A stretch of DNA of 64,000 nt from Cladorrhinum sp. PSN259 (Eukaryota > Ascomycota > Sordariomycetes > Sordariales > Podosporaceae), in assembly GCA_033725935.1 (NCBI GenBank), contig MU867061.1:682001-746000 (forward strand), given 5' to 3'. Below the pieces are notes generated by a model. That model did no database searches. It had not been told where the DNA came from and saw only the letters and a list, made by a program, of their open reading frames with translations. The position numbers and the translations under genes were made by a program. Positions 22,787-33,134 of this stretch are shown here, in pieces; positions within the stretch are counted from its first letter, which is position 1; every line of letters starts with the position of its first letter.

Positions 22787-24512
22787 TGCGTCGAGTATGC
22801 GACAGGAGCAGTTGATTTAGGACATCAAGTTGACATTTTGACAAGGTCGATGATTAGGTTTAAATACATGTATCCATCCCCTCCCTCATCCACCACGGCT
22901 CCCTGACCCGACAATTCCAGAACCAAGGCACGGATGAAGCTGGTTCGGTAGTCTTGGCCGTTGCTTGCCAACGGCCATGTTGCTATAACTGGGAGGGCGG
23001 AAGGAGTCCAAGACAGCATGGATTCGCGAGTTGTCAAAGTCGATCGTCGTCGTGGTGCGCAAGTCGGTGTGGTGTGGAGAGTCGCACTAGTTGAAAAGGG
23101 GCATCCCCTTCCGAGGTGTTTGTTGATGTGGACAAGTTGAGCCCACCAATGAAACTGACAAAGCATCCCTGGGATGGAATGCATGAAACATTCCCCGGTT
23201 TTTAGGTAGCATCATGATGGGCCGGTCGGTTAGGAGGTCCGGCATATTGGGGATTTTATGTCTGCTCGACTAGCCCTGCGTTGATTAATGGACCCACGGC
23301 TCTTGGCTTCTTTCTGATGACGTGTTTGTATCATTCTGAGGTCTGGATGAGCGGACCGAATTGCACAGACGCCCTCCAATCTTTACCAGTCTGTATACAT
23401 ATGTTTATATGTCCACAGAGATTGTCCCAACAAGCAGAATTGCCTGACGCATCGTATTTTTGTTGGGCATTATGACCAGCCAACTCGATGATTAACGGAC
23501 AGGTTACTTCAAGATCATGATTGTATAGGTAGGCCACTTGTGTATATATTTTTTAAAACATATTGTATCCTATTCCATATGCTCGATACACTTTGTAATA
23601 TTCCTATTCATCGAGCGTATTGAGCGCCTGTTTATGCTCCAGCAGTATGCTCTATTCTTGTTTAAGCTATAGCGTTATCGGGCATAACCGGAAGAAAAAT
23701 AAAATCCGAACAATTATATGAATAATTATACACAGACTAATCCACTTAATACATCGCTCGATTGATAAGGCACGACTCGGTCGCAGGCGCCACGACGACG
23801 CCCACAACCATCAGTATGCTCTATAACTCTTAGCAATCTTGGCGTCAAATACATCGAGCGCCTTTTGATTAGTAACTTGGAGACTTCTGGGTCTTCATAT
23901 CCCTGGCCCAATAATCAGCTTTAGACAGGCTCCCAGTGGTCCGTATGGGGGGACGTCATGCGCGTTTAGCCACGGAAGAAGTGGATTCCGGATCAGCGTT
24001 AACCATATCTTCTGACAGCTACACCATCTCTCAGAGCCAGAGGTCAAAGGTTCTATTGGAAGCATCCCCTCTCTTTTCGCTCACTCCACACACACCATGT
24101 CACCAAAGCGATCAATAGCCGTGGCGCTATAATTACAAGTCCATGATACATGGTAACTGCCAGGCCGGCCGCCCTCGCTATGTGTAACCACAAAAGCATA
24201 TGGCTGAACGGCAACACCACCTTAATTATGTACAGAGCATCATCAAAGCCATCTTATTCGACAACTATAGATGCATCATGCAGGAACCTTACATAAATTA
24301 TCGATGGCGTCGGTAAAGTAGTATTGATGCTCGGACTCTGGGCTGCAAATGAGTCGGAAGAGCGAGGTTGCTAGCCTGAGATGACAGCCAAAGAAAGACT
24401 AGACCGGATTGTAGCCGTATAGTGTGTACATAAAAAACCACACCAGTCCCCAATATATGTGTCATTGACGCTTGCATCGCTCGGGACTTGTTTTTTTCAG
24501 TGCGGGCACACA
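22787..24512. promoter_or_regulatory. Divergent promoter region between AA9 LPMO and GMC oxidoreductase
   Basis: This 1.7-kb region separates two divergent genes for secreted redox enzymes. It contains no credible coding ORF. From about 23540 to 23900 it is AT-rich, and short words recur in both orientations (ATCGAGCG/CGCTCGAT and AGTATGCTCTAT). These could be a decayed repeat or regulatory motifs. Promoters for both genes must lie here. Confidence 0.5.
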
Positions 24513-26762
24513 ATGCTCTCACCAACTATACTCTCGCTTTACCTGACCACAATTTGCCTGTGTCTTGCAACTTCAACATGGGCAACTGCAAGCGGCGTGT
24601 TGACTGACCTCGGGCAGCTCAAGGATTCATACGACTACATCATCGCCGGAGGAGGTCTCAGCGGCTTGGTCGTAGCGAATAGACTCAGTGCAAACCCAAA
24701 GAGTTAAGACGCCCCACCGACTCATACAAACTTTTGTTTTACAAGGTGCACTAACACAGCCGACTCTCAGCAACGGTCCTCGTTGTCGAATATGGCGACC
24801 TTCAAGACAGCACCAATCTTTCTGTTCCTTTCTTTGCTAACTGGCTTCAAGATGCCAGTCTCATGTTGAACGTTCCCTCTGTCCCCCAAAGTTACCTCGG
24901 GGATCGGACATTCGGTCTTTTGGTGGGCGCTGCCGTGGGAGGTGGCACCGTCGTCAACGGCATGGCTATCACAAGGGGAGAGCGACAAGATTATGACGCT
25001 TGGGAAGAACTTGGAAACAAAGGCTGGGGGTGGAAGGAAATGCTGAGATATTTCCGCAAAGTGAGTATTACCACTCGAGTCCCCTAGGCCAGAGGGGAAT
25101 CCAGTTTGGGCCGGCGTTGAAGAACACTCACACAAAAGACGACAGTCAAGCACACTCAACCCAGCGAGCAGTGAGGTGTTGGCACAAACTGGATACAAAT
25201 ACAGCGTTGATGCATATGGCAATGGACCCTTCCAGGCCACCTGGCCCAGCTTCCAGTACCCGGATCTTGGTAAGAGCAAATCTCCCCCCTAGATATTTTC
25301 CACTGATAACGAATATAGACCCCATGAACAATGCTTTGACAAAGGATATTGGCATTCCATTCCGAACCGACGGAGCGACTAATGGCGAAATTCTCGGCGT
25401 GTACTGGAAGCCCATCAGTGCCGACGGGAAAAATGTCAGTCGATGCTCAGCGCGCAAGGCATATTACGACCCGGTTTCCAACCGGCCGAACCTGCATTTG
25501 CTGGTGAAGAGTTATGTTGCCAAGATTACTACTGAGAAATCACGAGCAACTGGTGTTCAAGTCATCGGCAACAGCAACTCTACCGTCGTCGCGACAGTCA
25601 AAGCCAACAAGGAAGTCATTCTCGCCGCAGGCGCCATTAACACCCCCAAGATCCTTCAAATCAGCGGCATAGGCCCACGTAAACTTCTCGAAAGCTTCAA
25701 CATCACCGTCGTCCAAGACCTTCCTGGTGTTGGTGCCAACTATCAAGACCACGCAACAATCAAGCCAGGCTTCAAATGTGAGTTTTTTTTTTTTAGTTTC
25801 TTTTTAGTTTTTTTTCCCTACCTCTTTCCCTTCTCCTGAATTAGACATTATCTGACCCAACTCTCTACCCACCCAAATCCACAGTCAACAACCCATCCCC
25901 AGTAAATTTAGACGCAATGTCGGCCCCCAACAGCCCCCTCTTCGCCGCGGCCTGGGACGAGTACGTCGCCAACCGCACCGGGCCCCTGACCCAATCCCAC
26001 GGCAACACCCGCGCCGTGTTCGCCCTCCAAAACCTCACCTCATCCTCATCATCCTCCCAAGAGTCGGCCGATTTGATCATTTCCTCCTTCCTGCTCGACT
26101 ACAACCACACCGCCTCGCTGCCGTCCTTCTACTCGTCCCACCCGACCCTGCTGGCGGGCTACGAGGCCCAGATGGATATAGTAGCCCGCCGAAACGTCGG
26201 ACTCGGCTCGGCCGTACTCGAGGTGACGTACGCCGGCGACGCCCGCATCGGCATGGCCCTACAGAAGCCGCTCTCGCGCGGGACCGTCCACATTTCCTCT
26301 TTAAACCCTCACCCGGCGTGGTTGTCGGCGTCCGGGTCCGGCTCGGACCGCCCGCCCGCGCTGGACCCAAACACGATCTCGCACCCGTTCGATCGCGAGG
26401 TCGCGAGGCTGGGGTTCAAGATGGGCAGGCGGTTCATGGCCTCGGCCTCGATGGCTCGCCTGGGCGTCGAGGAAACGAACCCGGGCCTCGACGTCGCGCG
26501 GACGGACGAGGAAATTGACAGAGCCTTGAGGGAGGGGCTAGTTAGCTCGTTCAACTCGCACCCGTGCGGGACGGCGGCGATGAGTCCAGAGTCAAAGGGA
26601 GGCGTGGTTGACGAGCGGTTGCGGGTGCACGGGGTCAAGGGGCTGAGGTTAGTGGACGCCAGCGTGCTCCCCGTTATCCCGGCCGGACATTTGCAGACGA
26701 CCATGTACGCGGTCGCGGAGAAGGCGGCCGATTTGATTTTGGATCATGGATCAGGGCAGTGA
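24513..26762 (+). CDS. Secreted GMC-family FAD oxidoreductase (AA3-like)
   Basis: Glucose-methanol-choline oxidoreductase with a signal peptide (MLSPTILSLYLTTICLCLAT). Five exons: 24513-24702, 24771-25060, 25146-25269, 25319-25777 and 25885-26762. The introns are 68, 85, 49 and 107 bp, and all phases agree, giving 646 residues. The FAD-binding GGGLSG is at residues 46-51, followed by VVEYGD. GGGTVVNGM lies in the FAD lid/attachment region, and GAINTPKILQISGIGP is GMC signature 2. The active-site pair is His in NSHPCGTAAM and His in IPAGHLQTTMYAV. The first intron uses an atypical GTTAAG donor. The last exon is markedly GC-richer than its flanks. Alcohol, sugar or aryl-alcohol oxidase activity cannot be separated from sequence alone. 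The neighbouring LPMO suggests lignocellulose oxidation; a secondary-metabolite role is the alternative. Confidence 0.9.
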
Positions 26763-27112
26763 TTTTGTTTTCAAGGGGCTACGTAGGTAAGGGAAGGTAC
26801 CTATGTAGGTAGATGCATTGGTGGAAATACGGAAAAATAAAATATGTGGGATTTTCCCGAACGAACACTCGTGAACAGCCAACTTCGATGGGGACTCCGT
26901 TCAGCATTCTGAATCGGTTCATATGAACGTGTTCAGGAAGCCTGTCATGAGAATTGGTCACACCAGCCCTAACCGGGAGCTTTAAACATTGCAAACCTTG
27001 GCGCTGCAAGGTGCGATTGGGTATAGCATCACGTGAGAATGCTGACCCAACCCAACAGCGGGGTTCAAGCTAACAAAGATATTATGAATTGGTTGTGCTA
27101 TATCATCTAGAT
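26763..27112. other. Short intergenic spacer
   Basis: GMC 3' flank and HET promoter. It contains several GTAGGTA/TACCTA words near 26783-26812. Nothing else was seen. Confidence 0.5.
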
Positions 27113-29662
27113 ATGCGCCGTCTACGCCTGAGTGTTCACGGTCGAGGACCGTTTGCGCCGACACATCATAGACGGACGATTCGACCGACTTGGCACCGCA
27201 CCCAAAAAGTTCAGTTGCGACACACTCTAGCAAGTGACAATGCCTCAGACGCAGGGGTAAGTGGCAGATTCGTTGCGCTGGCGTTGGGCGGCATCCTGGC
27301 GGCGCTGTACGGTACTTCGACACTCGTCGTCTCGTTCCTCGGTCAACTCTCAATCTGGCATGATCGGTTCCGCGCATCACGGGTGGCTGCCTCAACGCCG
27401 GCGCCGGATTATGCTCCCCTAGATGACGACCGGGAACAGATCCGCCTCTTGGTCCTGGAGCGCGGAGATGACTCGGCACAGGTCAGGTGTCGGCTGGAGC
27501 ATGTCTCGCTCGCAGCGAGCCCTCGGTTCGAAGCCCTGTCGTACGTATGGGGCGCCAGCAGCAACGACAACCTCCCTAGAATCTTGTGCAATGGAAAAGA
27601 AGTTTCGGTCGGCCAGAACTTGTACTCGGCCCTGCGGAACCTGCGGCACCCAGACAGCGAGCGTGTCCTCTGGGTCGATGCGCTCTGTATTAACCAGCGG
27701 GACCCCCTAGAGCAGGGCAAACAGATTCCCCTCATGGGTCGCATCTACGAGCAGGCAAACCCAGTGATTATCTGGCTCGGTGAGCCGACGAAAAACTCGA
27801 ACGAGGCGATGCCGACCCTGCGGAAGCTGAATGAGCACTTTACCGCATCCGCATCGCTGCCCTTTTACGGCGGGGCCAGCCTGCCCTTGTGGGCCCGCTT
27901 GATGCTATACACCAACTTCCCTTTCATCGCGGCCGCGCAGTGGCGTAAGCAGAAGACGGTGCTAGCAGGCTTCAACTGGGGCGCCGTGGCTGATGTCTTG
28001 AACAATCCATGGTTTGTGCGGGCGTGGGTTTTTCAGGAACTGGCCAAGGCTACCAGCGCAGTTGTGGTCCTTGGCCGGGACCAGATGCCGCTCAGTGACT
28101 TCGTCCGGCCCATCGCTCAGATACAAACGTACCCGGTCGGCAAGGAGATCATAGGACCGCACCTGAGCGGGCCGGCGTGGGGGTCTCTGATGACGGTGCT
28201 TCGCATAGTGACCGAGGATGGGCCCGAAGCCCGCAACTTGCTGCGGTCCCGGCCGTCGCTGCTCCATCTCGTTGCCCGGGAATCCTTTCGTGACGTGACC
28301 AACGAGCGGGACCGGGTATTTGCATTCCTCGACGTCGCCAACGATGTCGACGTAACCGACTGGGAAGTCCTTCCCGACTACACAGCCTCGGTAGGGGAGG
28401 TGTACTTGCGGTTTGCCCGCTGGTGTCTGCTGCGGAAGAATAATCCGGAAATTCTCCAATACGCCGGCAAACAAGTTCCGGGATCCCGAGGAACATTATT
28501 TGCAGATCCAAGCGAGGCGGCACTGCCGTCCTGGGTTCCCGACTGGCGTTACAAGGCGTTCGATATAATAACTCCGATTATTGGAGACTACAATGCCTCG
28601 GGGACTTCGAAGCTTCACGTTTCGTGGAGGCCCGACGAGCCAGCCCTCTTGCGAATCAAGGGGCGCATCGTGGACACGGTCGACGAAGTGTCCATTTCGC
28701 GGATGCACCTCATTCTCCTCGACCATTATGAGTTGGCTGCGGGGCAAAAATTTGATCTCGCAACCGTTCAAAAGAAACTGAAGAGGGACCAGCGCTTCCG
28801 TTTCTCATTTTTCGGGCGTGAACAAGCGTTGCCAGGCGATGTGCTGTCCAACTACGTCCTGACTCGTGATCGCCAAGGGCTGACCAAGCCGTTCGACATC
28901 CGTCTGCTGGGCGAGGCGCAAGAGGCAAGGCAGCGGTTCGCGACGGAAACACTTCCAGCCCACGAGATGACGAACCTGGTGTGGATGGAAAACTGTATTC
29001 ATATCGCTGCCAAGTGTACGGGCGGACGGCTGACGCTCGACCGGCTCGACGCGCTGCGGCGTACCATGACATACTCATTTCCGGGCCTACCCAAGCAAAA
29101 CTTTGTTTATTACCTGGCTTTCCTCGACGAGATCGGACAGGGGAAAAGGGTGACGAAGGCCCTGCAGGGCACCGCGTTCGCTCTCCCGCGGAACCGTGCT
29201 CGCGCCGCCGGTAAACATCTATCGACGGCGCGGCGGGGTAGACAACTGCAAAACCTGCCGAGCATGGAAAACCGCTTGAATCCACAGGCCGAGAGTGAAG
29301 AACTGCAACTGAGGCACCTTATGCACAACGTCTTCAGCGCCGTTGTTAGTCGGCGCTTCTGCGCCACTTCTCAAAACAGACTCGGATGGGTTCCAATAAG
29401 TGCCCAGGCGGGGGATGTCATTTGCGTATTGGACGGCGTCAAGTTGCCGGTAGTGCTACGGCCATTGCCCAAGAATGCACGTGAGGGCGTGGAAGAAGTA
29501 ACAGGTACCGGCACTACGGCGATGCCGGTATCTGACCAAAAGCGTAGCGCCAGAAGCAGTACACGGTACGAGCTGATGGGGCCGTGCTACGTTGATGGCA
29601 TGATGCACGGTGAGCTGATGAAGCGGTCCCGGGGCGAGAGTCGCTATTTAGAATTATGTTGA
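27113..29662 (+). CDS. HET-domain (heterokaryon incompatibility) protein with N-terminal membrane segment
   Basis: Single-exon protein of 849 residues. The HET domain begins near residue 110 (IRLLVLERGDD) and shows its hallmark motifs: FEALSYVWG, VLWVDALCINQRD, then MGRIYEQANPVIIWLGEPT and, further on, WFVRAWVFQELAKA. HET domains trigger cell death or self/non-self responses in filamentous ascomycetes and are TIR-related in fold. Upstream of the domain lies a basic leader and one strong hydrophobic stretch (FVALALGGILAALYGTSTLV, residues about 53-72), which predicts membrane anchoring. The long C-terminal region (roughly residues 400-849) has no recognisable repeat such as WD40 or ankyrin. 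The ATG at 27113 is the first in frame. Confidence 0.9.
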   Translation: MRRLRLSVHGRGPFAPTHHRRTIRPTWHRTQKVQLRHTLASDNASDAGVSGRFVALALGGILAALYGTSTLVVSFLGQLSIWHDRFRASRVAASTPAPDYAPLDDDREQIRLLVLERGDDSAQVRCRLEHVSLAASPRFEALSYVWGASSNDNLPRILCNGKEVSVGQNLYSALRNLRHPDSERVLWVDALCINQRDPLEQGKQIPLMGRIYEQANPVIIWLGEPTKNSNEAMPTLRKLNEHFTASASLPFYGGASLPLWARLMLYTNFPFIAAAQWRKQKTVLAGFNWGAVADVLNNPWFVRAWVFQELAKATSAVVVLGRDQMPLSDFVRPIAQIQTYPVGKEIIGPHLSGPAWGSLMTVLRIVTEDGPEARNLLRSRPSLLHLVARESFRDVTNERDRVFAFLDVANDVDVTDWEVLPDYTASVGEVYLRFARWCLLRKNNPEILQYAGKQVPGSRGTLFADPSEAALPSWVPDWRYKAFDIITPIIGDYNASGTSKLHVSWRPDEPALLRIKGRIVDTVDEVSISRMHLILLDHYELAAGQKFDLATVQKKLKRDQRFRFSFFGREQALPGDVLSNYVLTRDRQGLTKPFDIRLLGEAQEARQRFATETLPAHEMTNLVWMENCIHIAAKCTGGRLTLDRLDALRRTMTYSFPGLPKQNFVYYLAFLDEIGQGKRVTKALQGTAFALPRNRARAAGKHLSTARRGRQLQNLPSMENRLNPQAESEELQLRHLMHNVFSAVVSRRFCATSQNRLGWVPISAQAGDVICVLDGVKLPVVLRPLPKNAREGVEEVTGTGTTAMPVSDQKRSARSSTRYELMGPCYVDGMMHGELMKRSRGESRYLELC

Positions 29663-30022
29663 ATTCCCGATTATCTCCGGAGCAAGAATGTCAGACAAGA
29701 CAATGAATTCAGAACCGTGTCACGAGTACCGTGGGTATATTTACAAAAGGGTCGGTATTTGGACGACTCGGAGTTGTTGATGTCAGAAGACTCGGCAGTA
29801 TACGGGTATCATTTAGCATTTAGCGTGCTCGATAGCATAAAATATGGACCTGTGCCTGGTCGGCGTTAGGCTTCCCAAGTCTTTCGTTTCTATCAAAGTG
29901 GCTTTCCCTTTGAGATCGGTGTCATGATTGGGCACGGTGCTTTTAATATCCGAGTCTCCGATTACACTGACAATTCAACCTAGAAAGCCGCGGAATTAGC
30001 TATAAAACATGGTAGTCTTTGC
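29663..30022. other. Intergenic spacer between convergent genes
   Basis: 3' flanks of the HET gene and of the minus-strand methyltransferase gene. No ORF or RNA feature was recognised. Confidence 0.5.
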
Positions 30023-31054
30023 TCACTTACGCAGAGCCCAAACGCTCAACATATCAGTTCCTCGACCCATCTCATACGACCGAGGAGGCTTTATGTAAGT
30101 CACCCTTTCAAATGGTCCTCGCCCGCCATTTGTTGCCGTTATGGGCCCGCTCATCTTGCCATCGCCACCTTCTGCCAGAAGATCCCAGTAAACACCTTGG
30201 AGGCCCCATGGAGGCCCAGGGGCCATCAGGTCCTTGTACAACGGGAATTCTAGACACACAAGAACCCCTTTCGACCCAAGAAGCTCTCGCGTCCTTTGAG
30301 CCCAGTCCCTTCGCATCTCCGGCAAGAGGGCGCAAAGAAACTGCCTCGGCGAACAAATGTCAGTACCCGTACTGTTTTTAGGAGACTCTGTCAATGGATA
30401 TAGAGGATTGACTGACAGTGTAATCATAGATCAGATCAAAGCCCTGATCATCGCAGCCTGCCAAGCAACTGGTCTCCCAGCCCCTCTGGAAGAAGTCGCC
30501 GCGTACGAAATTCACGCTTCCTGGCTGGACGGCAGCAAACCGATCCCTGCTGTCCTCGTCGGCAAAGTTATATGCGGAAGGCCGAGACAGCTCAGTCTCG
30601 GCGTATGCCTTTGCTGAATCGATAGCATTTTGCGAGACTTCAAGGCCAACGGCGTCGAAACCATGCAAAGCGAGCATGACGACGTCATAACCTCTCCCGC
30701 AGCCCTGGAAATGTTACAAGTGATGAGTGTGGTGTTTCGGGAATGGTAACGAATTGTGCGGTGGCTGCTTACCGGTACAAGCGCTGTCGGCCGGCGACCG
30801 CTTCCAAGCTGGTCAATGATGCCCGGTCGGAGGGTGATGAAATCAATCAAGGCTGTTGAAGGCCTTCCGCGGTCCCAGAGGTCGCTTTAGTTCGACTCCC
30901 ACAGCTCCGACCATCCAGCGCTCTACGACTGTCGGTCTCTTTTCATTGCGTCAGTCGGAGAAGACACGGCTCGGCTTTGCAGCGAATCAAGCACTAACCT
31001 GTTGGCGAAATGGTTGATTAGTCGCCCCGGAGGCTCATTGTTGGAGGTCGCCAT
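30023..31054 (-). CDS. TPMT/thiol methyltransferase-like gene with an in-frame stop in exon 2 (possible pseudogene or alternative splice)
   Basis: SAM-dependent methyltransferase of the thiopurine S-methyltransferase type. In fungi such enzymes methylate thiols or halides. Exons: 30999-31054, 30773-30920, 30417-30704 and 30023-30340, with introns of 78, 68 and 76 bp. Landmarks are LWDRGRPSTALIDF, the SAM motif VPGCGRGYDVV split by intron 2, FDLIYDYT then FLCALLPEMR after intron 3, and VLVCLEFPLYK. Using the acceptor at 30921-30922, exon 2 reads GWSELWESN, then TAA (30887-30889), then SDLWDRG. A second acceptor directly after the stop (AG at 30885-30886) skips these 36 nt, keeps frame and gives 257 residues without the SELWES helix. 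An 80-bp tandem duplication lies just upstream of the ATG. Confidence 0.72.
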
Positions 31055-31060
31055 GCTGCG

Positions 31061-31220
31061 TTTGGAATATGGAATGCTTTGAAGGAGATGTCACGTCACT
31101 GTCAAAAGTCATCGACCCATCTGGCGCAGAAATACATGCGTTTGGAATATGGAATACTTTGAAGGAGATGTCACGTCACTGTCAAAAGTCATCGACCCAT
31201 CTGGCGCAGAAATACATGCG
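31061..31220. repeat. 80-bp tandem direct duplication in the methyltransferase leader
   Basis: Two head-to-tail 80-bp copies (31061-31140 and 31141-31220) differ by one base (G at 31075, A at 31155). The block begins 7 bp upstream of the methyltransferase ATG, so it sits in the 5' leader or core promoter. Each copy carries TGACGT on the minus strand (31093-31098 and 31173-31178), a half-site typical of bZIP/CRE-type factors. Such near-identity implies a recent duplication. Confidence 0.95.
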
Positions 31221-33134
31221 TTTGAGTAGCGTACGCAACTGCCTGCCTCCTTAGCGCCTTTGCTCCACCGAATGGCCGTTCACAGGGCGTAGCCAGTCCC
31301 GAGGCATGCCTATGCAGGGCGTTCAAATGGCATCTGATGTGGGGCCGCAGTTCCCCCGCCGCGCTCGCATTGCTCTTCTTGGTTGCTGAAAGGGCACCAA
31401 AGGTAACCTACCCAAGTTCCTGCGGGTAAGGTCTGCAACAATTTTGACAATTGAGGACCTCCCGAATCTCCTCAGAACGAATGCTTATACAGCTGTCTAA
31501 CTTCAAGTGTCTCTTGTACCTTGCTCTGTGGTGCTGTGTGGCGCTCCGCTTCAGAGCACCGAGGACGCCCGTTTGCGAACAGAGCGCCCCAGCACCTGCC
31601 CTGGCCTCCATTTCCTGTGCTTGATTGGCCATTGAATTAGTACATAGCTCGGAGCGTCCCAGCGCCCGTTTGCGCCTCATGCGGGTGGTGCCCATACCTG
31701 TACGCCTCAGGCCGTCTGCCCCACTTCCAACTCGGACTGCTTCTGTCTGTCTTAACGCAGTGACAGGACATTCAACTTCTCAAGCACGTCAATGGCAAGA
31801 TCTTGGCCTGGGGTAAAACCGTACGATTGGGACGCAAGTCCGCTTCTGAAGATTTTCTGTGCAGATAACAAGTCAATTCGAGATGATGAAAGGACTTTAA
31901 CAACCGAAGATGCCTGCTCCCGAAGGAAGAACCCTGACCGCTGACTCGGTTGCCGAGAGGCCTTTGACAGTCTGGAGGAAGATGCCCATCTGGAAGCACC
32001 TTCTCCAAAACTGGCATTTCCCAAGAACGTGAGGATGCTTGCAACGAAACGCTCCACCGCTTTCCACGATAAGACACCAAAACCATCAATGGCACCCACC
32101 CCGGCCGGAGGAATCCCAGGGACTCAACGCAGAACATGCTTAATGTGTCGATCAACTCCACATTTCACCCCGGTTTCCGATTCTCAACTTGGTAAGCCAT
32201 GACAAACCGCACCATATACCAAGCCGTCCAAGCGCTAAAGTAAAATTAAAAAATAAAAACACTGGTTGGAGCCCGCGGAAAAGCTGTTACTGGTCCAGGA
32301 TCGGAATGCATACGAGTACGGCTTCTTGAACAAAAAAAGCCACAGGACAATCACCTGGATCATGTCAGACAGGGTGGAAAATCTCGATTAGATTTAGCGT
32401 TAGGCAGCGGTAAATGGATATAAACCACATCCAAAGACTGCTTCTACCACTTCAGTGCCGCCTTGCCTTTTTAGGGAGCCGCTATAGTGTCACGGACACC
32501 AGGTTTTTAACTGTATACGGTCTTAGGACACGAGCTAGCTCAGGTGCAAGGAGGCAGAGGACAAACAAGCTCATGTTGCGCTAACCATTCCGACAGTTGA
32601 AGGGCAAATTGGCCACATGCAACTCACAGACAGTAATTAGTTGAGTAATTGGCACGGATCCGGGGATATCACAAGACGGCCCCCGAGCCAGTTGCCCCAT
32701 GCTGAAAACGGGGCTAAACATTCCCCGATCCTGGGGAAAAACATTAGTTCATGTTCACCAGCTCGAATTCAGACTCCATAGTAAGGGGTGTGACGTTTGA
32801 GGAGAAGTATGAATGTGTGGCGTCCAATTGAAATCGTTTCCAGCACACCGGTTCACCCCATCCCATGGTCTGGTCGGTTACAAAATTCCCCCCTAGGCCT
32901 AGTATGTAGCTCAACATTGTGTGATATTCCTGCGCCCCATAGTATGCCTACCTCCCTGACAATCATCAATTCTATCATCATGAGACGAAACCTCCCAGCG
33001 AGCCCACCCTTTTTTTTCCCAAGACGCGGGAAGGATTTGTTTACCCCGTTCCCTAAATACCCACCTGCCCCTTCTCAAAACTTACCCTTTTGCCAAGTGA
33101 TAACCAAGCCGCCTATCCCATCAGTGCGGCAATC
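31221..33134. other. Intergenic region with weak ORFs
   Basis: About 1.9 kb. Minus-strand ORFs at 31408-31695 and 31752-32161 are open but Ser-rich and unrecognised. They overlap in two frames, so they may be a decayed gene or chance. The rest looks non-coding. The right end is the promoter of the first rhodopsin-like gene. Confidence 0.4.

Noticed and set aside
22055..22906. 283-codon plus-strand ORF opposite the LPMO
   Set aside because: It is the antisense shadow of the strongly supported AA9 gene.
31752..32161. Minus-strand ORFs of 115 and 129 codons
   Set aside because: Two overlapping frames are both Ser-rich, with no recognised motif and no splice partner. Possibly a decayed gene, but not enough to call.
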